Assembly: GCA_009693865.1 (NCBI GenBank)
Contig: SHWL01000014.1
Coordinates: 1-49,320 of the forward strand
Direction of reading: 5' to 3'
DNA: 49,320 bases
From: Acetobacteraceae bacterium
Lineage (GTDB): Bacteria; Pseudomonadota; Alphaproteobacteria; Acetobacterales; Acetobacteraceae
In this document: piece by piece, positions 9,667 to 18,638 of the stretch
How the letters are laid out: every line of letters starts with the position of its first letter
How positions within the stretch are numbered: the first letter of the stretch is position 1
Notes under the pieces: generated by a model
What the model saw: only the letters and a program-made list of their open reading frames with translations
Told to the model about the DNA's origin: nothing
Databases searched by the model: none
Position numbers and translations under genes: made by a program

Positions 9667-11445
9667 ATGTCAGAAGCCACCGAAGCTCAGACCCTGCCGG
9701 TCTGGAACCTGTCCGACCTTTATCCGGCGCCCGACAGCCCGAAGCTTCAGGCCGACCTGCGGGCGGCCGAGACCTCGGCGCGTGTCTTCAAGGCGCGTTA
9801 CACGGGAAAGCTGGCGTCATGCCCAGGAGCCGAACTCGCCGCCGCCGTCGCCGAATACGAACGGATCGAAGAAACCCTGGGCCGAGTCATGTCGTACGCT
9901 CAGTTGCTGTTTTCGTCGGACAATTCCGATCCCGTTTTCGGTCAGTTTTACCAGACCATGAATGAGCGGGTAACGGAGATCGGCAGCCATCTGATCTTCT
10001 TCACACTGGAAATGAACCGTGTCGACGATGCGGTTTTGGAACGGGAACTGTCGGCGGACGCCGGTTTTGCTCGGTACCGCCCATGGCTACGCGACCTGCG
10101 CGTCTTCCGGGAGCATCAACTCTCCGATGAGGTCGAAGAACTGCTGCACGACAAGGACGTGACCGGTCAGTCCGCGTGGAGCCGCTTGTTCGACGAAACG
10201 ACCGCCGCCATGCGCGTGCCGATCGGCAATCAGTCGTTGACCGTGAACGCCGCGCTGGAAAAATTATCGTCCGCCGACCGCTCGGTTCGCCGCGACGCGG
10301 GTGAGGCCATAGGCGCCGCCTTCAACGAACGCATCCGGCTGTTTTCCCTGATCACCAACACCAAGGCGAAAGACAAGGAAATCATCGACCGGTGGCGGAA
10401 ATATCCGCGGCCCGGAAGTTACCGGAATCGCTCGAACATGGTTGAGGATGAGGTCGTGGACGCGCTGGTGACCGCGGTTGTCGATGCCTATCCCAGGCTG
10501 TCGCACCGGTATTACACCATGAAGGCGAAATGGCTCGGTTTGCCGAAATTGGCGCATTATGACCGGAACGCCCCGCTGCCCGGTGACGACGACCGCAAGA
10601 TCGGTTGGGACGAGGCGCGCGACCGGGTGCTGACCGCCTATGGCGCGTTCAGCCCCGATCTGGCGAATGTCGGAAAACGGTTTTTCGATCAGCCCTGGAT
10701 CGACGTGCCGCCGCGGGAGGGGAAGGCGGGCGGCGCCTTCGCGCATCCGACCGTTCCCTCGGCGCATCCTTACTTGCTTTTGAATTACCACGGCCGCACG
10801 CGGGACGTGATGACCCTGGCACATGAACTCGGGCACGGCGTGCATCAGGTGCTGGCGGGGAACCAGGGATATCTGATGGCCAGCACGCCTTTGACTCTGG
10901 CGGAGACGGCAAGCGTGTTTGGCGAAATGCTGACCTTCAGGGCGTTGCTGGAAACCGCGACGCCTCAGCAGCGGCGCTTCATGCTGACCTCCAAGGTTGA
11001 GGACATGCTCAACACGGTGGTGCGTCAGATCGCCTTCTACCGGTTCGAGGCCAAGATCCACGAGGAACGCCGGTCCGGTGAGTTGTTACCCGACCGGATT
11101 GGCGAAATCTGGCGCGATGTGCAGACGGAAAGCCTGGGGCCGGCGTTCGAGTTCTCACCGGAATACGATGCGTACTGGGCTTATATTCCGCATTTCGTGC
11201 ATTCGCCGTTCTATGTTTACGCGTACGCGTTCGGCGATTGCCTGGTTAACGCGCTGTATTCCGTCTTTCAGTCGGGACATCCGGGTTTCCAGGTGAAATA
11301 TCTGGACATGCTCCGCGCTGGTGGCACGAAACGCCATAAGGAGCTGTTGGCGCCGTTCGGGCTGGATGCGTCCGATCCGGCGTTCTGGACCAAGGGGCTC
11401 GACGTGATCTCGGGGTTCATCGACGAGCTTGAGGCCACGGCATGA
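9667..11445 (+). CDS. pepF: Oligoendopeptidase F, M3 metallopeptidase
   Basis: Cytoplasmic zinc peptidase that degrades oligopeptides. It is 592 residues, typical for PepF. The zinc-binding helix HELGH is at residues 386-390 in LAHELGHGVHQVLA. The M3B family features TPLTLAETASVFGEML (third zinc ligand Glu) and a C-terminal tyrosine-rich segment HFVHSPFYVYAYAFGDCLVNALY are present. The start ATG 9667 has a GGGG-containing upstream region. The UbiB-like kinase gene follows after 6 bp, so the two are likely co-transcribed. Confidence 0.95.
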   Translation: MSEATEAQTLPVWNLSDLYPAPDSPKLQADLRAAETSARVFKARYTGKLASCPGAELAAAVAEYERIEETLGRVMSYAQLLFSSDNSDPVFGQFYQTMNERVTEIGSHLIFFTLEMNRVDDAVLERELSADAGFARYRPWLRDLRVFREHQLSDEVEELLHDKDVTGQSAWSRLFDETTAAMRVPIGNQSLTVNAALEKLSSADRSVRRDAGEAIGAAFNERIRLFSLITNTKAKDKEIIDRWRKYPRPGSYRNRSNMVEDEVVDALVTAVVDAYPRLSHRYYTMKAKWLGLPKLAHYDRNAPLPGDDDRKIGWDEARDRVLTAYGAFSPDLANVGKRFFDQPWIDVPPREGKAGGAFAHPTVPSAHPYLLLNYHGRTRDVMTLAHELGHGVHQVLAGNQGYLMASTPLTLAETASVFGEMLTFRALLETATPQQRRFMLTSKVEDMLNTVVRQIAFYRFEAKIHEERRSGELLPDRIGEIWRDVQTESLGPAFEFSPEYDAYWAYIPHFVHSPFYVYAYAFGDCLVNALYSVFQSGHPGFQVKYLDMLRAGGTKRHKELLAPFGLDASDPAFWTKGLDVISGFIDELEATA

Positions 11446-11451
11446 GCAGTC

Positions 11452-12795
11452 ATGTCAGGCGGTAATTTTCTGCGCGAAATGCGGCGCATGGCCCGAACGT
11501 CAGGCGCGGTTGGCGGCATCGCGGCGCGCGTGGCCGGGGAACGTATGTTCGGTATTCGTACCGATCGCGCCGCGCATGCCGAGGATCTCAAAACCGTACT
11601 GGGCGGCCTGAAAGGTCCGCTGATGAAGGTGGCGCAGTTCCTGTCCTCGGTTCCTGACGCTCTTCCCGCTGAATACGCCGAGGAACTGGCCCAATTGCAG
11701 GCGAATGCGCCGGCGATGGGGTGGAATTTCGTGCGCCGCCGGATGGCGAGCGAACTTGGCCCCGACTGGCGCTCCCGTTTCGCCGAATTTTCCCAGACGG
11801 CCGCGGCTGCCGCGTCCTTGGGCCAGGTGCATCGCGCGACTCTGCCGGATGGGCGGGAGGTCGCCTGTAAGCTGCAATATCCGGACATGCCGAGTACGGT
11901 CGAGGCCGATCTGCGTCAGTTGCGCCTCGCGATGGCCATTTATCACCGGATGGACAATGCGATTCAGCATGGCGAAATCTATAAGGAACTGACCGAACGT
12001 CTGCGGGAGGAGCTGGATTATGAGCGGGAGGCCGCGCAGATGCGGCTGTACCGCCTGATGCTGGCGGATCATCCCGCCGTGCACGTGCCGGAGCCCGTCC
12101 CTGAATTTTGCACGCGGCGTCTGCTGACGATGACCTGGCTCGACGGGCGTCCGTTGATGCATCGGCTGGCCGAGGACCCGCCCCAGGAGGAACGCAATCA
12201 AATCGCCGAGGCATTGTTCCGTGCCTGGTACGTGCCGTTTTACCGTTACGGCGTCATCCATGGTGACCCGCACATGGGGAACTATCAGGCGCGGCCCGAT
12301 GGCTCGGTCAATCTGCTGGACTTTGGCGCGATCCGGGTATTTCAGCCGAAATTCGTTCGGGGTGTGATCGATCTTTACGAGGCCGTGCGGGACAACGATA
12401 ATTCGAAGGCTCACCGGGCTTATGAAACCTGGGGCTTCACCGACATGTCGCAGGAGAAGATGGATGTGCTCGGTCTTTGGGCGCGCTTTCTGTACGAACC
12501 ATTGACCGACGATCGTGTCCGCCGAATTCAGGAAACCGACGATTCGCAATTCGGCCGCGCGGTGGCAGTGGAGGTCCATACCGGGTTGAAGCGGACCGGC
12601 GGGGTCAAACCGCCGCGTGAATTCGTCCTCATGGATCGCTCCGCCATCGGACTGGGCGGAGTCTTCCTTCGACTGCGGGCGGAGTTGAATTGGAGCAAGC
12701 TGTTCCGGGAACTGATCGAGGATTTCGACGAAACCGCGCTGGCCGATCGGCAGAGCGCGGCGCTCGCCGAGGCGGGGGTCCCGCCGGCCGCGTGA
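11452..12795 (+). CDS. ABC1/UbiB-family atypical kinase
   Basis: A 447-residue member of the ABC1 (ADCK/UbiB/AarF) family, whose members support ubiquinone synthesis and other lipid functions as atypical ATPases or kinases. Seen: LKGPLMKVAQFLSSVPDALP (the KxGQ-like motif, here K-V-A-Q), AAAASLGQVHRATLPDGREVACKLQYPDM (the A-rich loop and the ATP-binding Lys), ELDYEREA, VIHGDPHMGNY (catalytic loop) and LLDFGAIR (metal-binding DFG). The Gly-to-Ala change in KxGQ occurs in one subgroup of this family as I know it, so it is not necessarily inactivating. There is no clear C-terminal membrane helix. The gene starts 6 bp after pepF. The client pathway cannot be read here. Confidence 0.88.
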   Translation: MSGGNFLREMRRMARTSGAVGGIAARVAGERMFGIRTDRAAHAEDLKTVLGGLKGPLMKVAQFLSSVPDALPAEYAEELAQLQANAPAMGWNFVRRRMASELGPDWRSRFAEFSQTAAAAASLGQVHRATLPDGREVACKLQYPDMPSTVEADLRQLRLAMAIYHRMDNAIQHGEIYKELTERLREELDYEREAAQMRLYRLMLADHPAVHVPEPVPEFCTRRLLTMTWLDGRPLMHRLAEDPPQEERNQIAEALFRAWYVPFYRYGVIHGDPHMGNYQARPDGSVNLLDFGAIRVFQPKFVRGVIDLYEAVRDNDNSKAHRAYETWGFTDMSQEKMDVLGLWARFLYEPLTDDRVRRIQETDDSQFGRAVAVEVHTGLKRTGGVKPPREFVLMDRSAIGLGGVFLRLRAELNWSKLFRELIEDFDETALADRQSAALAEAGVPPAA

Positions 12796-12868
12796 CAATG
12801 GACGATTCGCCGGAACCGGGTTAACATCGGGGCCAACCACGAACGCCTGAATAAAGAGGATCCAAGGT

Positions 12869-13762
12869 ATGAACGATATGGTGGCACCGAAATTCGACCG
12901 GACTGTCGAGGATCTCGGCAACATCGTTGAGCTTGGCCATGTTAACGTGACTGTGCCGGACCAGGCTTTGGCGACCGCGTACTACATCATGGGGCTCGGT
13001 CTTACCCGGGACCCCTATCTGATGGCAGGCCTGGAAAACATGTGGGTCAATGTGGGCAGGGGCCAGTTCCATCTGCCGACCCGTGGCAAGCAGAGCCAGG
13101 TGGTGCGCGGCACCACGGCGCTGGTGTTGCCGGACCTCGAAGCGCTTCTCCAGCGCCTCCGCTACGCCCAGAAGTTCATGGAGGGCACGCAATTCAGCTT
13201 CCGCGAGGCGAGTGACGTCGTCGAAACGACCTGCCCCTGGGGGAACCGTATCCGTGTTCATGCGCCCGACACCGCGAAGTTCGGTCCGATGCGCGTCGGC
13301 ATGCCCTATGTCGAGTTCGACATTCCCATGGGCACCGACCTGAACGGGATCGCCCGGTTCTACAAAGAAATCCTTGGCGGCATCGCCGGTGTGTCCTCCG
13401 ACGAGCGCGGCGCCTACGCCTGGGCTACCTGCTCTGGCGAATGCAGGGTGACCTATCGGGAGTCCAGCAGGGAACAGCCCGAATATGACGGTCATCATAT
13501 CCAGGTCACGCTGGCGGACTTCTCGGGCCCTCATAAGAAACTGCTGGAGCGCGGTCTGATCGCCGAAGAAAGCGATCAGCATCAATACCGGTTCCTCGAC
13601 ATCGTCGATGTCGACACCAACAAGCCGCTGTTCCGGATTGAGCATGAAACCCGCAGCATGCGGCATCCGATGTTCAACCGGGTGTTCGTGAACCGGAACC
13701 CGGACATGACCAACCGCAACTTCGTTCCGGGTTATGAGGTCGGTCAGTTCGCCCTGAACTGA
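12869..13762 (+). CDS. VOC-superfamily (glyoxalase/dioxygenase-fold) protein
   Basis: A 297-residue protein with the repeated beta-alpha-beta-beta-beta modules of the vicinal oxygen chelate superfamily. The first module starts ELGHVNVTVPDQALATAYYIMGLGLTRDP; a second begins PMRVGMPYVEFDIPMGTDLNGIARFYKEILGG and runs to QYRFLDIVDVDTNKPLFRIEHETRS. Possible metal ligands are H in ELGHVNV and E in RIEHE; a full 2-His-1-Glu set is not certain by eye. It has a purine-rich ribosome site (AGAGGATCCAAGGT) before ATG 12869. The two genes downstream encode a hotdog-fold protein and a thioesterase, suggesting an acyl-CoA or aromatic catabolic cluster. The reaction is not identified. Confidence 0.75.
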   Translation: MNDMVAPKFDRTVEDLGNIVELGHVNVTVPDQALATAYYIMGLGLTRDPYLMAGLENMWVNVGRGQFHLPTRGKQSQVVRGTTALVLPDLEALLQRLRYAQKFMEGTQFSFREASDVVETTCPWGNRIRVHAPDTAKFGPMRVGMPYVEFDIPMGTDLNGIARFYKEILGGIAGVSSDERGAYAWATCSGECRVTYRESSREQPEYDGHHIQVTLADFSGPHKKLLERGLIAEESDQHQYRFLDIVDVDTNKPLFRIEHETRSMRHPMFNRVFVNRNPDMTNRNFVPGYEVGQFALN

Positions 13763-13779
13763 TCTTGAATTTCTGACGA

Positions 13780-13806
13780 GGCCATCCGCGTTCGGCGCGG
13801 ATGGCC
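13780..13806 (+). promoter_or_regulatory. Intergenic 11-bp stem-loop before the hotdog gene
   Basis: GGCCATCCGCG (13780-13790) pairs perfectly with CGCGGATGGCC (13796-13806) around a TTCGG loop. It lies 17 bp after the VOC stop and ends directly at the GGAGG ribosome site of the next gene (13807-13811). Without a T-tract it is more likely an mRNA processing or stability element, or an attenuator that tunes the next gene, than a simple terminator. Confidence 0.6.
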
Positions 13807-13820
13807 GGAGGCCTTACCCC

Positions 13821-14615
13821 ATGCCGCCCTATCACGTTTCCGCCTACAACACCGCGAAATCGTCGGAGAACAAGATTCACGACGACGCGACCGCCAAGCG
13901 CTTTGGATTCAAAGGCGGATTGGTCGGCGGGGTGCATGTTTATGCCTACATGACCCATATGCCCGTGCAGAAATGGGGCCGTGCGTGGCTGGAGCGTGGG
14001 ACCGGCGAAGCCCGGTTCGGCAAGCCGGTCTACGAGGGCGACATAGCGGAGATCACCGCGGTCGACGATGCCGATGGGATGTCGTTGCAGGTCGACAGCG
14101 CGGGCGTTCTGTGCGCCACGGGCCGCGCGGGATTACCGGCCGCGGCGCCGGCCGTTCCGAATATCGGCGATTTCAAATCCGTCGCGGCGCGCGCCAATCG
14201 CACGGCGGCGGACGAACAGTCGCTGAAGATTGGCGATTGGCTGGGGATGAATCCTCTGACGATCACGCCCGAATTCCTGACCCAGGATATCGCCGACACG
14301 CGGGAGGCGGATCCGCTTTATCTTCGCGAGGGCATCGTTCACTCCGGGACAGTTCTGCGTTGCTGCAATTGGGCTTTGTCCCACAATGTGATCCTGCCCG
14401 CCTGGATGCATATGGGCAGCGTCGTCCAGAACCATGGCGTGGCGCTGGTCGGCGATACGCTGAACGTTCTGGCGCTCGTCACGAAGAATTATGAACACAA
14501 AGGCCATAAGTGGGTTGAGATCGATGCGCTGGTGACAGCCAACGAAACGCGGCCAATCGCCCGTGTGACCCATATCGCGATCTATCGGCCTCGGCAGTTG
14601 GCTGAGGCGGCCTGA
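13821..14615 (+). CDS. Double-hotdog, MaoC-like protein of unknown function
   Basis: A 264-residue protein. The N-terminal half carries a MaoC/hotdog-like helix, IHDDATAKRFGFKGGLVGGVHVYAYM, resembling the substrate helix of (R)-specific enoyl-CoA hydratases. The C-terminal half has the strand pattern GDTLNVLALVTKNYEHKGHKWVEIDALV then RVTHIAIYRPR, typical of a second hotdog. The hydratase Asp/His dyad is not obvious, so hydratase activity is not claimed. Start ATG 13821 has GGAGG nine bases upstream. Flanked by the VOC gene and a thioesterase gene (15 bp downstream), so it probably handles an acyl-CoA or related thioester with them. Confidence 0.65.
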   Translation: MPPYHVSAYNTAKSSENKIHDDATAKRFGFKGGLVGGVHVYAYMTHMPVQKWGRAWLERGTGEARFGKPVYEGDIAEITAVDDADGMSLQVDSAGVLCATGRAGLPAAAPAVPNIGDFKSVAARANRTAADEQSLKIGDWLGMNPLTITPEFLTQDIADTREADPLYLREGIVHSGTVLRCCNWALSHNVILPAWMHMGSVVQNHGVALVGDTLNVLALVTKNYEHKGHKWVEIDALVTANETRPIARVTHIAIYRPRQLAEAA

Positions 14616-14630
14616 CGCTTCCGCCGCATC

Positions 14631-15104
14631 GTGAGTAGCCATATCCTCGAATACGAAGATGTTGTGCGCCCGGAGTGGATCGACTCCAACGGACACATGA
14701 ATCTCGCTTATTACGTCGTGGTCTTCGATCTCGCGACGGATAGGCTCTATGCGAAACTGGGCATCGGCGATGCCTACCGGGAGACGACAGGAAACTCCTG
14801 CTTCACCGCGGAAACTCACACCGTCTATGAACGGGAGGTGCGTCTCGGCGAGCGCCTGCGAGTTCACACATGGCTCCTGGGTTCCGACAGTAAACGTCTG
14901 CACTATTTTCATGAGTTGTTCCATGTCGACAGCGGCGAACGCTCCGCCACGCAGGAACTGATGGCGCTGCATATCGACATGCGGGTCCGCCGGGTCGCGT
15001 CATTTCCCGATGACCGGCGCGCGGTCCTGGCGAACGCGGCCGCTCAGTTCGCGCCGGCCGAGCTTCCCAAAGGCGCGGGCCGCCGGATCGCGATGCCGAA
15101 ATAA
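14631..15104 (+). CDS. 4HBT-type acyl-CoA thioesterase
   Basis: A 157-residue single hotdog-fold protein. The signature WIDSNGHMNLAYYVVVFD is the active-site loop and helix of 4-hydroxybenzoyl-CoA/YbgC-like thioesterases, with the catalytic Asp. TETHTVYEREVRLGERLRVHTWLL and RSATQELMALHIDMRVRRVASFP give the remaining strands. The only usable start is GTG at 14631, 15 bp after the previous stop; the next ATG would remove the active site. Last gene of the VOC/hotdog/thioesterase cluster, converging on the GMC oxidoreductase gene with 10 bp between stops. Substrate unknown; carnitine/betaine-linked thioesterases are similar. Confidence 0.8.
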   Translation: MSSHILEYEDVVRPEWIDSNGHMNLAYYVVVFDLATDRLYAKLGIGDAYRETTGNSCFTAETHTVYEREVRLGERLRVHTWLLGSDSKRLHYFHELFHVDSGERSATQELMALHIDMRVRRVASFPDDRRAVLANAAAQFAPAELPKGAGRRIAMPK

Positions 15105-15114
15105 CCGCGGGCGG

Positions 15115-16704
15115 TCACATGTCCGCCCGGATCATCGCTGCACCCTTCTCTCCGATCATGATCGTCGGCGCGTTGGTGTTGCCGGTTGTCAGCGTCGGCA
15201 TGATGGACGCGTCGATCACCCGCAGGCCGCCAATGCCGTGAACCCGCAGTTGGTCGTCCACGACGGCCGAGGGTCCGTGGCCCATGCGGCAGGTCCCAAC
15301 CGGATGATAAATCGTATTACCGAACCGGCGCGCGTAATCGGTCAACTCATCGTCGGTCTGTATCCCCGGGCCTGGCAACGTCTCCTCCACGCTGTGTTGG
15401 GCAATCGCGGCGGCCGCGAAAATGCCGCGCGTGAAACGCAGGCCCGCGATCAGAACACGCGCGTCGTTGGGGTCCGAAAGGTAATTTGGCGTGATGACCG
15501 GCGCCGTGGTGGGGTCAGAGGTGCGCGCCATGATCGTGCCGCGGCTGTCCGGCCGCACGGGACACACCGCGACCGTCATGCCGTCCTCGCGTTCCAACTC
15601 ACCGAACTTCGCGGGATCGTAACTTGCCGGCGTGAACAAAAGTTGCAAATCCGGGCTCGACTTTTCCCCGGTTGACCGGCAAAAAACCTGGGCTGTCGTT
15701 ACGCCGAACGTCAGAGCTCCACGGCCCTCCACGAAAAAACGCACGACTTCCCGCATCAACCGCGGTCCGCGCGCCAGTTTGTTGATCGAGATCGCACCCT
15801 TGACGCGGTGCGACACGCGGGCGACGTAATGATCCTGTAGATTCCCGCCCACGCCGGGCAGATCGCGCACGACCGGCACGCCGATGGATTGCAGATGCGC
15901 CGCGGGCCCAACTCCGGATATGTGCAGCAAATGTGGTGAGTTGATCGCACCGCCACATAAAATGACTTCCTTCGCCGCTCGGACCTCGCGAATGTCCCCA
16001 CCCTGGCGATAGGACACACCCACGCAGCGCCGGCCGTCAAACAGCAACCGCGAAGCCAGCGCATTCGTTTCGACCGTGAGATTGCTTCTTCCCTGCGCTT
16101 CCTTCAAGAACGTCTGCGCGGTCGAGCCTCGCCATTTCCCCTTCCGGGTCATTTGCGAATATCCCACCCCCTCTTGCATTTTGCCGTTCAGGTCCTTGCT
16201 GAACGCGTAACCGGCCTGTTGAGCGCCCTCGATGAAACGATGGGTCAGCGGAAGGATCGTGCGGTAGTCCTCGACTTTGAGAGGGCCACCTTGGCCGCGT
16301 ATGTCGGGGTCGCCGCCTTGCTGGTAGTCCTCCGATTGTTTGAAATACGGCAGTACGTCGTCGAAACTCCAGCCGCGGCATCCCATTTGTGCCCAACCGT
16401 CGTAATCGGCGGGGTTGCCGCGGACATAAAGCATCCCATTGATCGAACTCGAACCGCCGAGGGTCTTTCCACGAGGCCAATGAATTCGCCGCCCGGCGCT
16501 GCCTTCGGTGCCCTCGGCGCTATAGTTCCAGTTCACCAGGGGATGATACAGCAACTTCAACATGGCCGCGGGGATATGGATCCAGGGCAAGGTGTCTTTC
16601 GGCCCGGCTTCCAGCAGGATCACCTTGGCACCGGTTTCCGACAACCGGGCCGCGACCACGCAGCCCGCCGAGCCAGCGCCAACGATGACGTAATCCGCCT
16701 CCAT
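15115..16704 (-). CDS. GMC-family FAD-dependent oxidoreductase (choline dehydrogenase-like)
   Basis: A 529-residue glucose-methanol-choline oxidoreductase, a flavoprotein alcohol dehydrogenase. N-terminal dinucleotide fold DYVIVGAGSAGCVVAARLSE with the acidic end of strand 2 LLEAGP; GMC signature 1 in RGKTLGGSSSINGMLYVRG; signature 2 GGAINSPHLLHISGVGP; C-terminal catalytic region NTIYHPVGTCRMG (His) and TGNTNAPTIMIGEKGA (Asn). No signal peptide. It is the last gene of an operon running esterase, phosphotriesterase-like, MDR, GMC. Its ATG abuts the MDR stop codon with no gap. Probably oxidises an alcohol released by the upstream hydrolases; the substrate itself is not identified. Confidence 0.9.
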   Translation of the reverse strand: MEADYVIVGAGSAGCVVAARLSETGAKVILLEAGPKDTLPWIHIPAAMLKLLYHPLVNWNYSAEGTEGSAGRRIHWPRGKTLGGSSSINGMLYVRGNPADYDGWAQMGCRGWSFDDVLPYFKQSEDYQQGGDPDIRGQGGPLKVEDYRTILPLTHRFIEGAQQAGYAFSKDLNGKMQEGVGYSQMTRKGKWRGSTAQTFLKEAQGRSNLTVETNALASRLLFDGRRCVGVSYRQGGDIREVRAAKEVILCGGAINSPHLLHISGVGPAAHLQSIGVPVVRDLPGVGGNLQDHYVARVSHRVKGAISINKLARGPRLMREVVRFFVEGRGALTFGVTTAQVFCRSTGEKSSPDLQLLFTPASYDPAKFGELEREDGMTVAVCPVRPDSRGTIMARTSDPTTAPVITPNYLSDPNDARVLIAGLRFTRGIFAAAAIAQHSVEETLPGPGIQTDDELTDYARRFGNTIYHPVGTCRMGHGPSAVVDDQLRVHGIGGLRVIDASIMPTLTTGNTNAPTIMIGEKGAAMIRADM

Positions 16705-17634
16705 TCACGCAACTCCCGTACGAAACACCGCTTTGCCCGCGACCTGCCGCGACCGCAACGTTTCCGCGACCTCGGCGAAGTCCGCCCAGTCGCGTTCGGC
16801 TCCAATGACCGGGCGGAGATTGCCGTCCGCGACCAAGGCGACCAAAAGCGCCAGGTCCGGCGCGAACATCTCCTCCGGTCCGGAGGTGAAATAAAAGAAG
16901 CTTTGGATGCGCGCGTTTTGAGCGGGCCGGAAATCCATGAAGCCGATCTCGGACCGTTCGCCGGAGGAGTTGCCGTAGACGGCGATGATGCCGCTTGGTT
17001 CGACGCGCTTCAGGGCCTCCGACAGCGATGTCCCACCCGCCGATTCCAGGATAAGCGCGTAACGTCCCGCCGCGTTTTCGATGCCGTGAACGGTGTCGCG
17101 CGCGCCCAGGCCCGCGATGCCCGCGGCGCGCTCGGGTGCTCCCACCACGGCGGTGACATGGGCGCCGGAGTGGGCCGCGATCTGAATCGCGAGCGTGCCG
17201 ACACCGCCCGCGGCGCCCGTGATCAGCACGCGGCGGCCGGCCAGCGCGCCCCCAAGCCTCACACAACGCAAAGCGGTCAGACCGGCCACGGGTAGCGCGG
17301 CGGCCTGTGCGAAGCTGACGTTGCCGGGCAAGGGAACGACACGGTGCGCGGGTACGGCGACCTGCTCGGCCCAGCCGAACTCGTCGGTCAGGGCGACGAC
17401 GCGTGTGCCGGCGGCCGGGCCACTTCCGTTGGCGGCCTGACGCAGAACCACGCCGCTGACGTCCTGGCCGGGGATCCAACCTTCCCCGTTGTTGATGACC
17501 GATCGCAGCTCCCCGCGATTTAGCGAGAACGCGTGGACGGCGATCAGTGCCTCGTTTGGCGCAGGGGCCGGTTCAGGTACGTCGCGCATTTCGACGGATG
17601 CTTTGCCATTTGGCGTCGTGACCAAAGCGCGCAT
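16705..17634 (-). CDS. MDR-family NADPH:quinone reductase-like oxidoreductase
   Basis: A medium-chain dehydrogenase/reductase of about 309 residues without the structural zinc loop, so of the quinone/enone reductase type. Start MRALVTTPNGKASVEMRDVPEPAP at ATG 17634, one base after the phosphotriesterase-like stop; a longer frame upstream would overlap that gene and is rejected. The nucleotide-binding motif GAAGGVGTLAIQIAAHSGAHVTAVVG is complete. Third gene of the four-gene minus-strand operon; the next gene (GMC) abuts its stop. Likely reduces or oxidises an intermediate of that pathway with NAD(P)(H). Confidence 0.88.
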   Translation of the reverse strand: MRALVTTPNGKASVEMRDVPEPAPAPNEALIAVHAFSLNRGELRSVINNGEGWIPGQDVSGVVLRQAANGSGPAAGTRVVALTDEFGWAEQVAVPAHRVVPLPGNVSFAQAAALPVAGLTALRCVRLGGALAGRRVLITGAAGGVGTLAIQIAAHSGAHVTAVVGAPERAAGIAGLGARDTVHGIENAAGRYALILESAGGTSLSEALKRVEPSGIIAVYGNSSGERSEIGFMDFRPAQNARIQSFFYFTSGPEEMFAPDLALLVALVADGNLRPVIGAERDWADFAEVAETLRSRQVAGKAVFRTGVA

Positions 17635-17635
17635 G

Positions 17636-18631
17636 TCAGGCTCCCGGAAGGGCATCGCCGCCGAAAAAGCGGCGCGGATTATCGTCAAGGATTGAGAAGA
17701 TCTCGGCATCGCTCATGCCCCGGGCGCGCAGCATCGGGAGGAAATCGGTGAAGATATAGCTGTAGGGCGGAGGCCATTTCCCTTCCGCGCGCAGCGTGTC
17801 GATATGGGCCTGCTCTTCGGGTGAGAGCTGACGGGCGAATTTGCCCAACCAGCCGCAATGGCGGTCCTGACTCATCAGAATTTGCGCCCGATGCCCGGAA
17901 CGCACGAGTTTCACCAGATTATCCGCGCGAAGTTCGTCGGGTTGGTAACGTGCCAGGCCGATGCGGTCAAAACCGATATAGGTTCCACCATCGACGATGC
18001 GCTTGTGATAGGCGGGATCGGGGTTGCCACAGCAATGCCCGATCAGGCACCGATGCGCCGGGACACCGCCTTGCTTGAACGCGGCCTGCTGCTCCGGTCC
18101 CGCGAAGCCGTCCTGCGTATGGGTGATGATCGGAACATTGGTGGCCTTCTGGGCGATGCAGGCCGCCTCCAGGAACTTCATTTCAAACGCCGTGATGTCC
18201 GGCGCGCCGGTCGCGACTTTGATCGCTCCCGCGCGGATCCCGGTCGCGCCGACACCGTGAGTGATCTCCCTGATGTAGAGTTCGGCGATTTCCTCAGTTG
18301 TGCGCGCCCGCCAATAAACCGGTAGGCCCATCGCCTCGAAGTAGAACCCGGTGGTGCAGATGATGTTCATCCGCGATTTCTCCGCGATCTCCGCCATCAC
18401 GGTCACGTCGCGCCCGAGTTCGATCGGACAGGGGTCGACGAAACTTTTCACACCGTGTTCGACACGAAGCTGGGTCAGGCGCTTCACGGCTTCCGCGACG
18501 AACGCGGGCCGGTCGTTGGTGGCCGCCGGGTCGAACTCGGCTCCGGGGAAGGCGATGAACAAATGCTCATGCATCAAGGTGCGGCCGAGTTGATCGAGTC
18601 CGATCGGCCCAAGAACGGTCTGAACCTGCAT
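17636..18631 (-). CDS. Phosphotriesterase-family (PTE/PLL) metallohydrolase
   Basis: A 331-residue amidohydrolase-fold enzyme of the phosphotriesterase family, which includes lactonases and organophosphate hydrolases. The full binuclear metal site can be located: H21 and H23 in LMHEHLF, K138 (carbamylated Lys) in GAIKVATG, H171 in IITHTQDG, H199 in IGHCCGNPD and D256 in MSQDRHCG. The C-terminal segment has the usual FLPMLRARGMSDAEIFSILDDNPRRFF helix. It sits between an esterase and an MDR gene with gaps of 7 and 1 bp, so all are translated from one message. A lactonase or ester hydrolase step on a catabolic intermediate is more likely than an organophosphate one; that is inference from context. 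Confidence 0.9.
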   Translation of the reverse strand: MQVQTVLGPIGLDQLGRTLMHEHLFIAFPGAEFDPAATNDRPAFVAEAVKRLTQLRVEHGVKSFVDPCPIELGRDVTVMAEIAEKSRMNIICTTGFYFEAMGLPVYWRARTTEEIAELYIREITHGVGATGIRAGAIKVATGAPDITAFEMKFLEAACIAQKATNVPIITHTQDGFAGPEQQAAFKQGGVPAHRCLIGHCCGNPDPAYHKRIVDGGTYIGFDRIGLARYQPDELRADNLVKLVRSGHRAQILMSQDRHCGWLGKFARQLSPEEQAHIDTLRAEGKWPPPYSYIFTDFLPMLRARGMSDAEIFSILDDNPRRFFGGDALPGA

Positions 18632-18638
18632 GTCAGTC

